Source: Bacteroidales bacterium
GTDB lineage: Bacteria; Bacteroidota; Bacteroidia; Bacteroidales; UBA12077
Assembly (NCBI GenBank): GCA_027859205.1
Contig: JAQIBH010000037.1
Location: 1 to 39,490 of the forward strand
Direction: 5' to 3'
Length of the DNA stretch: 39,490 nt
Position 1 is the stretch's first letter, and each line of letters begins with the position of its first letter. A model generated the notes under the pieces. The model was given only the letters and a program-made list of their open reading frames with translations, made no database searches and was not told the origin of the DNA. Both the position numbers and the translations under genes were made by a program. Positions 1-8,303 of this stretch are shown one piece after another.

Positions 1-983
1 TATATGCGCAGGATACCGATTCTGTTTTATTCACAAAAGATTTCTTTGACAATGATATTGCTTTAGATTTAACTCTGAGATTTGATATCAAGAAATTCAT
101 AAATGAGAAAATGGATGAAGAATATTTACCTGCAACTTTATCATATTTTAGTGAAGATTCTATTGAGATAAGCAAGGAGGTTAGAATAAAAACTAGGGGC
201 GTATCTCGTAAAATAATTTGTTATTTCCCTCCATTTTTTATAAATGTAAAAGGATCTAATTTTTCTGATGATGTTTTTCCAGGCATTAATAAAGTTAAGA
301 TAGTTCCACTTTGTAAGAACTCAAAATAGAATAGTAGATATATAATTCAATAATATTTAGCCAATAAAATATTTAAAATAATTACAGATTACAGTTTTAA
401 AGTACGACTTTTAAATATACAATATATAGATACAGGTAAGAAAATTAAATCACATACCAATATGGCTTTTATGATTGAGCCTAAAGAATTGCTAGCCGAA
501 CGATTAGAATCATATTACCTCGAAATGAATCGAGTTAATTATAGTCAAACAGATAGTATTATAACAACCACAATGAGTATGTTTCAGTATATGATTGGGA
601 ATGTTGACTTTTCTATAGTAGGAAGACATAATGTGAAGTTGCTAGTCACTAAAGATTACTTAAATCAAGAATTAATACCAATTCCATATGATTTTGATTA
701 CTCGGGATTAGTAAATGCTTTTTACGCTATTCCGGCAAAGAAAATAAATATAGAAGAAGTCACTGAGCGTTTTTACCGTGGTTTATGTAGAAGTGATTAT
801 TTATATAACGTAGTTCTTGATATTTTTCGCGAAAAAAAAGATGAGATATTTTCTTTCATAGAATCATGTGAGTATTTGGATAAAAAAGCACGAAATTATG
901 TATTAAGTTATCTTTCTGATTTTTATGATGAAATTGAATACAAAGATTTTATAAAAAGAAAAATAAGGCCTACATGTGGTTAA
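1..983 (+). pseudogene. CotH-like kinase-family protein, 5' truncated by window edge and broken by two nonsense codons
   Basis: The frame is open from base 3, so the gene begins before the window. It reads to TAG at 327-329 and meets TAA at 351-353. From 354 the same frame is open to the TAA at 981-983, with no stop in the 36 codons before the first downstream ATG (462). The peptide between the stops and that ATG (YLANKIFKIITDYSFKVRLL) looks like real protein joining the two halves. The N-terminal half has LRFDIKKFINEK and VRIKTRGVSRK; the C-terminal half has MIGNVDFSIVGRHNVKLL and IPYDFDYSGLV, the asparagine/aspartate pattern of CotH-type kinases. Each stop is one base from a sense codon (CAG, GAA). 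No frameshift is needed. The family call is from memory of the motif; loss of function is inferred. Confidence 0.72.
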
Positions 984-988
984 GTTTT

Positions 989-2146
989 TTATAGTTTTAT
1001 CAAAGTTCCATTTGTAGTTCCACGATAGAATTCATTATTCTTAAATATTAATATTTCACCATTATCGCCATATTTAATACTTGAATCAATACCAATGATT
1101 TTTCTGTTGTAATATGAAACAATATTTGGAATAGAAGTATGTCCAACAATAATGTGTTTGGTATTAAAATATTTTAATAATTCATTCACTTCTGGTTCAG
1201 TTAATTTGGGGTCAATTAAAAAACCTCTATACCATACAGGACCCTCTTTACCTCTTAACAATGATAATGTTGGATCTGCCAGAATATCTATTTTACTTTT
1301 ACCAATAATTTTGTTCGCAAAAAGATCATTAATTTGTGGCATAGTAAGTTGATTTGTTACAAGCTTAGGCGATACTCCGGCGTGTACAAAAAGCATATCA
1401 TTTATTTTTACTAAAACGGGTTTCTTCCTTAACCATTTACCCAAAAACGAATTTTCGGAGTATAATTGATCATAAGAGGTGGACATAAGTTCTGCCGATT
1501 TGGCGTATTTTTCATGAACGTAGCGTAAATCATTATTTAATACCATAAGTTCATGATTACCTAATATAACATGAACCATTCCTCCACTTTCTTTAGCTTG
1601 CTGTTCTAATTTGTATATTAACCACAGAATTTCAGTGACTTGTTCGCCTCGATCGAAAATATCACCTAATACAACCAAGTGTCCTTTCCCGAAGATCCAA
1701 TTGAAATCTTTATCAATAACTTGGTGATTTTTGAGTAATTTAATTAATAGATTGTATTGTCCATGAACATCACTCACTGCAATTAAATTTTCTACATCAC
1801 TATAATTTTGAGCATAATTAATGTTATCGGTATAATTATATTCCATCCAATTTGGATCAAAATCAAATCCAAATTTCCGTTTTATAACCTTAAAATTATC
1901 TTTGCGGATTACTTTTTCTTTTAAACGATTATTATGAATCCATTTTACTAATATTTCATCATCTTCATAAAATATATAAGGACCATCGGAGATATTTTTT
2001 TTGTTAAAAAAGGTTGATTCGAAATTTTCCGATAGCTCCGAATGAATAATATCATTTTTAGGATTTATAGGTTTAAATGATAAACTACTATAAATCAAAA
2101 GGAATCCTAATAAGGTATTAATAAATCTTGTAATTAAATATTTCAT
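989..2146 (-). CDS. Exported calcineurin-like metallophosphoesterase (PPP/Shewanella-like phosphatase type)
   Basis: A 385-residue protein whose N-terminus (MKYLITRF followed by LLGFLLIYSSLSF) is a signal peptide or anchor, so it probably acts in the periplasm or on the membrane. The binuclear-metal phosphatase motifs are in order: SDVHGQ, GDIFDRG, GNHE, then HAGV and VGHTS. This set fits the PPP-like serine/threonine phosphatase branch. The substrate cannot be read from sequence. An ATG at 2188 would add 14 residues (MFNLCSVYKLNCFQ); I chose 2146 because it places the basic n-region directly at the start, though neither ATG has a Shine-Dalgarno. It converges with the broken CotH-like gene, with five bases between stops. 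Confidence 0.85.
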   Translation of the reverse strand: MKYLITRFINTLLGFLLIYSSLSFKPINPKNDIIHSELSENFESTFFNKKNISDGPYIFYEDDEILVKWIHNNRLKEKVIRKDNFKVIKRKFGFDFDPNWMEYNYTDNINYAQNYSDVENLIAVSDVHGQYNLLIKLLKNHQVIDKDFNWIFGKGHLVVLGDIFDRGEQVTEILWLIYKLEQQAKESGGMVHVILGNHELMVLNNDLRYVHEKYAKSAELMSTSYDQLYSENSFLGKWLRKKPVLVKINDMLFVHAGVSPKLVTNQLTMPQINDLFANKIIGKSKIDILADPTLSLLRGKEGPVWYRGFLIDPKLTEPEVNELLKYFNTKHIIVGHTSIPNIVSYYNRKIIGIDSSIKYGDNGEILIFKNNEFYRGTTNGTLIKL

Positions 2147-2311
2147 TTGAAAGCAATTTAGTTTGTATACTGAACATAAATTGAACATCTAAAGTTCAAA
2201 AGAAAAAAATATTTATTCATTATGTTTAGTAATTCACTAATGGGTTTGCCTGTTAGGGTAATTTAAATCCTATGATTCTCATTATTAAAAGATCATGTTT
2301 AGAAATTGTAA

Positions 2312-3145
2312 TTATTTAAGTAATTTAATCCCTTTCTCGCTTAATTCTATTGTCTTTTGTTTATATAATGTTCCAATGGCTTTTTTAAAAGCTTTTTTAC
2401 TTAATCCTAATTTATTTTTAATTTCGTCGGGAGTATTTTTATCTGTAAGATTTAAAAAACCATCATTTTCTTTTAATGCAGAAAGAATAATATTGGAGTT
2501 TTCATCAATGCTTTTTGAATAGCCTGGTTGTTCTAAAACAATGTCTATCTTCCCATCTTCACGAACTTGCTTTACATAGCCTTTTAATTTATCTCCGGGT
2601 TTTATTTTCTTATGAATATCCGATTCAAAAATTAATCCTTTATATAAATTATTTACGATTGTATTCATTCCTAAGTCTGTCATTTCATAAAGCAAAAGGT
2701 CTACCTCGTCACCTTCTTTTACATCAATATCCTTAAAAAATACAAAATCCTTAATTTTGTTCGACCCTATCAATCGCTCTGTTTCGGTGTCTTCTAAGAG
2801 AAAAATTAAATACCATTTTCCTTCAACCATTTTTACTGTTTGTTCAGCAAAAGGAACCATTAAATCTTTTGGTAAACCCCAATCTATAAATGCACCATAG
2901 TCATTAACTTCTTTTACTTGTAAATAAGCAAATTCTTCAAATTGAATGTAGGGCTTTAATGTTGTTGCCACAATTCTATCTTCAGAGTCTTTATAAACAA
3001 AAACTTCTATCTCATCGTTAATTTTCAAATCATCTGTAACGTAAGCATTTGGTAAAAGTACTTCGTTTTCGTTTTCGTCTTCCAGATAACAACCATTATC
3101 AGTTGTTCTTGCTACCGTAAGTTTGTTTATTTTTCCAATTTCCAT
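2312..3145 (-). CDS. cvfB: CvfB-family S1 RNA-binding protein
   Basis: A 277-residue protein with the CvfB/YitL layout: tandem S1-like OB folds followed by a C-terminal winged helix. S1-like segments begin at residue 1 (GKINKLTVARTTDNGCYLED), near 75 (LQVKEVNDYGAFIDWGLPKD) and near 185 (GDKLKGYVKQVREDGKIDIVL). The end, GLSKKAFKKAIGTLYKQKTI, is the winged-helix part. CvfB of Staphylococcus binds RNA and affects virulence-gene expression; a role in RNA metabolism here is inferred. It is the last of several RNA-binding genes in a row. A TACATTTG box at 3153-3160 lies only 7 bases before the ATG, so the leader would be very short. Confidence 0.88.
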   Translation of the reverse strand: MEIGKINKLTVARTTDNGCYLEDENENEVLLPNAYVTDDLKINDEIEVFVYKDSEDRIVATTLKPYIQFEEFAYLQVKEVNDYGAFIDWGLPKDLMVPFAEQTVKMVEGKWYLIFLLEDTETERLIGSNKIKDFVFFKDIDVKEGDEVDLLLYEMTDLGMNTIVNNLYKGLIFESDIHKKIKPGDKLKGYVKQVREDGKIDIVLEQPGYSKSIDENSNIILSALKENDGFLNLTDKNTPDEIKNKLGLSKKAFKKAIGTLYKQKTIELSEKGIKLLK

Positions 3146-3152
3146 AGTAATG

Positions 3153-3160
3153 CAAATGTA
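3153..3160 (-). promoter_or_regulatory. -7 promoter box of the cvfB gene
   Basis: TACATTTG on the minus strand matches the Bacteroidota -7 consensus TAnnTTTG. It ends 7 bases before the ATG at 3145, so initiation 4-5 bases downstream would give a leader of only a few nucleotides. No clear -33 element was seen. Confidence 0.5.
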
Positions 3161-3195
3161 TAAAATACTTTGGCTTTAGTAATATTGTTAATAAT

Positions 3196-3228
3196 AAAAA
3201 AGGCCTGTCAATAATGACAGGCCTTTTC
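3196..3228 (-). terminator. Rho-independent terminator of the cold-shock gene
   Basis: Perfect 10-bp stem (AGGCCTGTCA at 3201-3210, TGACAGGCCT at 3215-3224) with a 4-base loop. On the minus strand it is followed by a run of T (the A run at 3196-3200 of the given strand). It lies 26 bases after the cold-shock stop codon. The TTTT on the other side could let it act both ways. Confidence 0.88.
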
Positions 3229-3253
3229 GTATCGTGTAATTGAAGAATAAATA

Positions 3254-3445
3254 TTATATTACTCTAACATTTACTGCGTTCAATCCTTTTTTTCCTTCTT
3301 GTAATTCAAACTCTACTGCGTCACCTTCGTTAATTTCGTCAATTAAACCAGAAACGTGTACAAAATGTTCTTTGTTTGTGTCGTCTTCTTTGATGAATCC
3401 AAAACCTTTAGATTCGTTGAAAAATTTTACTGTACCTTTGTTCAT
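3254..3445 (-). CDS. Cold-shock domain protein (CspA family)
   Basis: A 63-residue single cold-shock domain, the usual length of CspA-like RNA chaperones. RNP1 is KGFGFI (residues 13-18) and RNP2 is HFVHV (27-31); the ends GTVKFFN and VNVRVI are typical. Such proteins bind single-stranded RNA and DNA and melt secondary structure during cold shock or growth transitions. The gene has its own promoter box about 30 bases upstream and a strong terminator, so it is probably monocistronic. A DEAD-box helicase is divergently transcribed next to it. Paralogues cannot be told apart by sequence alone, so no gene number is given. Confidence 0.95.
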   Translation of the reverse strand: MNKGTVKFFNESKGFGFIKEDDTNKEHFVHVSGLIDEINEGDAVEFELQEGKKGLNAVNVRVI

Positions 3446-3475
3446 TGTTATTTTTTTAATAAATTATTTGAACCG

Positions 3476-3483
3476 CAAATGTA
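3476..3483 (-). promoter_or_regulatory. -7 promoter box of the cold-shock gene
   Basis: TACATTTG on the minus strand, matching TAnnTTTG, 30 bases before the ATG at 3445. The implied leader is about 25 nucleotides, too short for the long structured cold-shock leader of E. coli cspA. Confidence 0.6.
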
Positions 3484-3643
3484 ATATAATTTATTATTAT
3501 CCGGAAATATTTTAAGTTTTTTTGCTAAAAAAATGCCGCATTTCAATTTTTTATGCTGTTAGTAGAACTTTTCAATTGATTATTCAGGTCATGTTTAAAC
3601 ATATTTGCAAATGAGTTAACAATTTTTATCTCTAAAAATTAAG

Positions 3644-3651
3644 TATCTTTG
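3644..3651 (+). promoter_or_regulatory. -7 promoter box of the DEAD-box helicase gene
   Basis: TATCTTTG matches TAnnTTTG and lies 27 bases before the ATG at 3679. No convincing -33 element was seen. Confidence 0.55.
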
Positions 3652-3678
3652 CATGATTAAAAAAATAGATAAATATTA

Positions 3679-4884
3679 ATGAAGTTTACCGAGTTTAAAT
3701 TGAATGATAAATTGCTTGAGGCAATAACATATATGGGTTTTGATGACGCAACTCCAATCCAGGAGATGGCTATACCTGAAATAATTCAAGAGAATGATCT
3801 TATTGCATGTGCGCAAACAGGTACAGGAAAAACTGCAGCATTTATTTTGCCGATTTTGGATAAGATATCTGAATCAAAGGGAACATCAGTTAATACATTA
3901 ATAATTGTGCCAACTCGTGAATTGGCATTGCAAATTGATCAGCAGATTCAAGGGTTTTCATATTTTGTACCTGTTAGTTCTTGTGCTGTTTATGGAGGTG
4001 GAGATGGTAATGATTTTGAAGTAGAGAGAAAAGCTCTTTTAGGCAATGCTGAAATTATTGTTGCAACACCTGGTAAGTTAATTTCTCATTTGAAAATGGG
4101 TTATGTGAAATTCGATGAAATTAAGCATTTAATTCTTGATGAGGCAGACAAAATGCTTGACATGGGATTTTTTGAGGATATTCAAAAGATAATTTCTTTT
4201 ATACCAAAAGAACGGCAGACACTTATGTTTAGCGCCACAATGCCTCCCAAAATACGCACCTTAGCAAGTCAGATACTTAAAAATCCGAAAGAAATAAGTA
4301 TTGCGCTTTCAAAACCGGCCGAAGGTGTTTTACAAGCATCATATTTAGTTTTTGAAAATAAAAAAACAGCACTAATTAAACATCTAATTGCCGATAAAAC
4401 AGAGTACGATAGCATACTTATTTTTACATCAACAAAAAGCAAGGTTTTTGAAATTGTTCGAGGTATGAGAGGAAAGAATTATACCATTGAAGGAATATCT
4501 TCGGATTTAGAGCAGCAGGAGCGTGAAGAAGTACTTTCGCGTTTTCGCTCAAAAAGAACACGAGTTTTAATTGCCACCGATGTAATAAGCAGAGGTATTG
4601 ATATTAAAGATATTAGTTTGGTAATAAATTATGATGTGCCGGGAGATGCCGAAGATTATGTTCATCGTGTTGGACGAACTGCTCGGGCAAAAACCACCGG
4701 AGTTGCACTTACCTTAATTAATGAGGACGATATGTTTAAATTTAAGCGTATCGAAGAACTAATTGATCGTGAGATAATAAAAATACCTTCACCCCCAGAA
4801 ATAGGTGAAAGCCCGGTTTGGAATCCAAAACCAATACGTAAGTACAAAAAGCCAAGGTATAAAGGGAAAAGTAAAAGAAAATAA
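3679..4884 (+). CDS. DEAD-box ATP-dependent RNA helicase
   Basis: A 401-residue helicase with a nearly complete set of motifs: Q motif around GFDDATPIQ (Q28), Walker A AQTGTGKT (45-52), PTRELALQ, TPGK, DEAD in LILDEADKMLDMGF, SAT, ATDVISRGIDI and HRVGRTAR. The short basic tail (KYKKPRYKGKSKRK) is typical of RhlE-like cold-shock helicases, which unwind short RNA duplexes in ribosome assembly and mRNA decay. It is divergent from the cold-shock gene, and such pairs often act together at low temperature. It converges on the sigma-factor gene, with 76 bases between stops and no clear terminator. Confidence 0.95.
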   Translation: MKFTEFKLNDKLLEAITYMGFDDATPIQEMAIPEIIQENDLIACAQTGTGKTAAFILPILDKISESKGTSVNTLIIVPTRELALQIDQQIQGFSYFVPVSSCAVYGGGDGNDFEVERKALLGNAEIIVATPGKLISHLKMGYVKFDEIKHLILDEADKMLDMGFFEDIQKIISFIPKERQTLMFSATMPPKIRTLASQILKNPKEISIALSKPAEGVLQASYLVFENKKTALIKHLIADKTEYDSILIFTSTKSKVFEIVRGMRGKNYTIEGISSDLEQQEREEVLSRFRSKRTRVLIATDVISRGIDIKDISLVINYDVPGDAEDYVHRVGRTARAKTTGVALTLINEDDMFKFKRIEELIDREIIKIPSPPEIGESPVWNPKPIRKYKKPRYKGKSKRK

Positions 4885-4960
4885 TAAACTTTCTTATTCC
4901 GCTTAAGATTTGATTCCTTGGTAAAACTTGAAATAGCAATGAATATTTTACTTCACTTGC

Positions 4961-5830
4961 TTATAAGAACTCTAAAAGTGAGTAATTTCCTTTCAATATA
5001 GATTTTAATTTTTGCAAGCCTCTAGTTTTAATTTGTCGGATTCGTTCAGAGGACATATTATATTCTTCAGCTATATCATGTAAGGAATATACAGGAGTAT
5101 TAAATAATCCGTAAGACATTGTTAATACAGCAGATTCTCTACTTGAAAGTTTGCTTAAAGCTCTTTTAATATTAGTTACAAGAGATTCTTCTAGTGCGTC
5201 ATTATCAGGAGAAGGTACATTCCCAGTTTGAACAATGTCATATAGGCTAAAGTCACTATCTTCATTGTTTGACAGAGGCTTGTCAAATGAAATTTGTCTG
5301 TTTTTAATAACATTTGCTTGTTTTACTTCGTCATTAGTTAGATCGAGATAATCAGCAATTTCTTCATCATTTGGTTCTCTCTCAAATTCTTGTTCAAGAA
5401 AGGGGATAGCTCGTCTGATTTTATTAATCGATGAAAGCTTATTAAGAGGTAATCGTACAATTCGGGTTTGTTCCGAAATTGCTTGTATAATTGATTGACG
5501 AATCCACCAAACAGCATAAGAAATAAATTTAAAACCTCGTGTTTCGTCAAATTTCTTAGCTGCTTTTACTAATCCAACATTGCCTTCGTTAATTAAATCA
5601 GAGAATGATAAACCCTGATTTTGATATTGTTTGGCTACAGAAACTACAAATCGCAGATTGGCAACTACTAATTTCTCTAAAGCAATGGCATCGCCTGCTC
5701 TAATTCGCACTGTCAAATCAACTTCATCTTCCGCAGTTATTATCGAATATTTACTAATCTCCTGAAAATATCGATTTATCGATTCTTCAGATCTTTGAGT
5801 TATTTGTTTTGTTATTTTTAGTTGCCGCAT
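4961..5830 (-). CDS. Sigma-70 family RNA polymerase sigma factor, divergent RpoD-like paralogue
   Basis: A 289-residue sigma factor without region 1.1, the size of the Bacteroidota primary sigma. The start MRQLKITKQIT copies the usual RpoD start of this phylum. Region 2 is strongly conserved (LRFVVSVAKQYQNQGLSFSD, DETRGFKFISYAVWWIRQSI). Regions 3 and 4 are less so: region 4 reads SSRESAVLTMSYGLFNTPVY and SSERIRQIKTRGLQKLKSIL, and the end LLEFL replaces the LLKSYLG-type ending I remember for the primary factor. I therefore read it as a group-2-like paralogue; it could still be the primary factor if no other copy exists. Its place among cold-shock genes suggests a stress role (inference). Confidence 0.87.
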   Translation of the reverse strand: MRQLKITKQITQRSEESINRYFQEISKYSIITAEDEVDLTVRIRAGDAIALEKLVVANLRFVVSVAKQYQNQGLSFSDLINEGNVGLVKAAKKFDETRGFKFISYAVWWIRQSIIQAISEQTRIVRLPLNKLSSINKIRRAIPFLEQEFEREPNDEEIADYLDLTNDEVKQANVIKNRQISFDKPLSNNEDSDFSLYDIVQTGNVPSPDNDALEESLVTNIKRALSKLSSRESAVLTMSYGLFNTPVYSLHDIAEEYNMSSERIRQIKTRGLQKLKSILKGNYSLLEFL

Positions 5831-5964
5831 TAAAATTTGTTTATTTATCTTCCAAAGGCTCTGTTTGTAATAAAAATATGAATATCCATTTCATAAAATA
5901 CGATTAGATATTCAGTGTCTCCAATATTAAACGAGTTATTTCAGCTATTTAATATGAATAGCTA

Positions 5965-6216
5965 TTAATATTGCTTTTTTGGTTTTGCTTCATTTACAAC
6001 AATTTCTCTGTCTTCAAATGTTTTCCCATTTAAACCTTCAATAGCATTGTTTGCTTCATCATCATTGTCCATACTTACAAAACCAAAGCCTTTGCTTCTG
6101 CCATTGAATTTATCAATAATAATTTTAGAAGAACTTACTGTCCCATAATCTGCAAATATTCCTTCAAGATCATTCTCAGTAACTTTATAATCAAGATTTC
6201 CTATGTATATATTCAT
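5965..6216 (-). CDS. Small RRM-type RNA-binding protein
   Basis: An 83-residue protein made of one RNA-recognition motif. RNP2 is IYIGNL (residues 3-8) and RNP1 is KGFGFVSM (42-49); the end is a short basic tail (NEAKPKKQY). Single-RRM proteins of this size are common in Bacteroidota and cyanobacteria and are often cold-induced; the RNA target is unknown. The nearest exact -7 box is about 175 bases upstream, so the mRNA may have a long leader. It lies 134 bases upstream of the sigma gene on the same strand. Confidence 0.93.
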   Translation of the reverse strand: MNIYIGNLDYKVTENDLEGIFADYGTVSSSKIIIDKFNGRSKGFGFVSMDNDDEANNAIEGLNGKTFEDREIVVNEAKPKKQY

Positions 6217-6610
6217 TGTTTATTACGTTTAATTTATGTTTATAATATCGAGAGTATTAATTGCTTCATGAATTTAACTAACCGAGTACTTCAATTGTTT
6301 GAATATGATTTAAAAAGGAGAGTAGTAATGAAAAAACATTGAAAGGGGTTTAGTAAATAAAAGTCTACATACTCAATTTTGAATTTTTACAAACTTACGT
6401 TTTTATTTTCAGTGCTTTACTATTTATTTGAGATATTCTAATACAAAATAATTTGAAATTTTCAATCTTAGATATAAGATTGTTTTGACCGCATATTAAT
6501 TAATATATATTAAAAGACTTTTTTAATTAATTATTGAAATTATACCTTAATTCTGTTCTCACTATCACTTATTATAATATTTAGATATTTTTACAAAAAT
6601 CACTAATTAT
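6217..6610. other. Gene-free interval between the RRM and KAS III genes
   Basis: About 390 very AT-rich bases with no credible coding frame. It holds an exact TAnnTTTG box on the minus strand (6390-6397). A ribosome-site-like AAGGAG (6316-6321) followed by an ATG gives only a four-codon frame. No RNA gene or strong hairpin was recognised. Confidence 0.6.
6390..6397 (-). promoter_or_regulatory. Possible distal -7 box for the RRM gene
   Basis: TAAGTTTG on the minus strand matches TAnnTTTG, but it is about 174 bases from the RRM start and lacks a clear -33 element. If used, it gives a leader of roughly 165 nucleotides. A chance match is quite possible in DNA this AT-rich. Confidence 0.3.
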
Positions 6611-7693
6611 CTACATTTTATATGTAACAGCATTTATGTTCATCCCTGCACCAACTGATGATAAAACAATGGTGTCTCCTTTGTTTATTTCATGCGATTC
6701 CATTTTGCCTTTTAATATGAGATCGAGTAAAGTTGGTACGGTAGCAACTGATGAGTTGCCTAACCAATCAATTGTCATTGGCATAATTCCTTCAGGCATC
6801 TCAACTATGTCGTATAAACGATAAAGTCTTTTTAATATGGCTTCATCCATTTTGCCATTGGCTTGATGTATTAAGATTTTTTTAATTTCACTAAGTGGCG
6901 TATTACTCTTCTCAAGGCATGATTGAATAGCCTGTGGAACGGTTTCAAGAGCATATTGATACAGCTTTCGACCGTTCATTTTTATGAACAGATCATTCTT
7001 GTTTTCAATATCTTTATTATATGATTTACCCATAGTTAAATTATCAGAATACAGTAATGTATCGGATCGTGTTCTATGCGCAAGTATTCCAATGGGAGTG
7101 TTACTTTCTTTGCCTTCTAATACAGTTGCTCCAGCGCCATCGGCATATAACATACTGTCTCTGTCGTGTGGATCGCATATTCTGGACAATATATCTGCTC
7201 CAATAACTAAGATTTTTTTTGCATCTCCCGATTTAATGAAATAGTCGGCTTGAATTATACCTTGTAACCAACCCGGACAACCAAATGGGATATCATAAGC
7301 TACGGTAGTAGGATTTTTGATTCCTAACTTGAACTTAAGCCTTGAAGCTACGCTAGGCACAATATCTACTTGCTTATTGCCGTTTTTTAATTCGCCAAAA
7401 TTATGAGCAACAATTATATAATCTAGCTCTTCTTTATCAATATTCGCAGATTTAATTGCTTCTAGGGCAGCAAAGTAGGCTATATCCGAATTGGATAAAT
7501 CGTCAGTTACATATCGTCTTTCCGCTATAGTTGTAATTTCCAGGAATTTTTCAATTATCTCTTGATTAGATTTTTCAATTTTTGATCCATCCGACTCAAG
7601 AAATTCATGATTAAGAAAATCTTCATTTTTAATTCGTTTTGTAGGTATGTAACTACCTGTTCCTGTTATAATACTGTAGATTGAATTACTCAT
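6611..7693 (-). CDS. 3-oxoacyl-ACP synthase III (KAS III / FabH-like thiolase-fold enzyme)
   Basis: A 360-residue thiolase-fold condensing enzyme. The Cys-His-Asn triad is visible: C139 in FGCPGW, His in LIHQANGKMDEA (around 275) and Asn in WLGNSSVATVPTLLD (around 314). The C-terminal glycine-rich end VLSSVGAGMNINAVTYKM is typical. Canonical FabH primes fatty-acid synthesis from acetyl-CoA and malonyl-ACP. This protein is some 30-40 residues longer than usual, with an insert near residues 30-50, and no other fatty-acid synthesis genes are beside it, so it may serve a special lipid or secondary product. The exact substrate is not readable from sequence. Confidence 0.85.
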   Translation of the reverse strand: MSNSIYSIITGTGSYIPTKRIKNEDFLNHEFLESDGSKIEKSNQEIIEKFLEITTIAERRYVTDDLSNSDIAYFAALEAIKSANIDKEELDYIIVAHNFGELKNGNKQVDIVPSVASRLKFKLGIKNPTTVAYDIPFGCPGWLQGIIQADYFIKSGDAKKILVIGADILSRICDPHDRDSMLYADGAGATVLEGKESNTPIGILAHRTRSDTLLYSDNLTMGKSYNKDIENKNDLFIKMNGRKLYQYALETVPQAIQSCLEKSNTPLSEIKKILIHQANGKMDEAILKRLYRLYDIVEMPEGIMPMTIDWLGNSSVATVPTLLDLILKGKMESHEINKGDTIVLSSVGAGMNINAVTYKM

Positions 7694-8248
7694 TTTATTA
7701 TTTAATTTCTTTTGTTACAATTAGCTTCTTTATTCTAAATTTGCATTAAATGATTTATTAACTAATAGATAAAACTGTAAGCCCTTTATTTTTTTGAGGG
7801 CTCTAAAGTTAATTAATCTTTTGGTTTAGCAACTATTTACCCATTTATGTTTCAAATCCAGCTTATAAAATTTCTTTTCCAGGAATATCTGCCTGTTTAT
7901 ATCTTCCTTTTTACAGATGAGGTTTAAGCAATAATTTTGCAAGTTTATTTTAAACAGAATTTAACTCAAATTGTTTAGGAAATAATAGATACAGGTTTAA
8001 AAATTATTTGTAGGCGCAGATTTGTTCAGAAGGTTTTGGCCTGTCATCTTCTTTCTATTCCCATCGGAATGAACATCTCTCATCAGCCTGAAACATTCTT
8101 ACAACCGTAATTAGTATCGCTCTTAGATATTTTTAGTGTTTTGACTTTTATATTATTTGATTGCAAAAATAATTAGGGATGCTATATTGATACTGATAGA
8201 ATACTTTATAAGAATTTGACAAGAAGAATAGAATTTTAAAAAACAGAA
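7694..8248. other. Gene-free interval upstream of KAS III
   Basis: About 555 bases with no plausible reading frame of useful length on either strand. I see no tRNA-like fold, no tandem repeat and no exact TAnnTTTG box close to the KAS III start. It could be decayed coding DNA or hold an unrecognised RNA. Confidence 0.5.
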
Positions 8249-8249
8249 A

Positions 8250-8279
8250 TAAAAAAGACTGCCCTGTTAGAGCAGCCTT
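8250..8279 (-). terminator. Rho-independent terminator of the heme-uptake pair
   Basis: Arms 8255-8265 and 8269-8279 form an 11-bp stem that pairs fully in minus-strand RNA (two G-U pairs) but has A-C mismatches in plus-strand RNA, which fixes its direction. A U run follows (A run 8250-8256 on the given strand). It lies 25 bases after the HmuY-like stop codon. Confidence 0.8.
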
Positions 8280-8303
8280 AATCAAGTTTAAATATTTTTC
8301 TTT

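Noticed and set aside
462-983. A separate intact 173-residue gene
   Set aside because: The same frame is open and protein-like upstream of the ATG back to the stop at 351-353, so it is the 3' part of the broken CotH-like gene.
7845-7885. tRNA-like TTCAAATCC motif
   Set aside because: The flanking bases do not form a T-arm stem and no acceptor or anticodon arm can be drawn.
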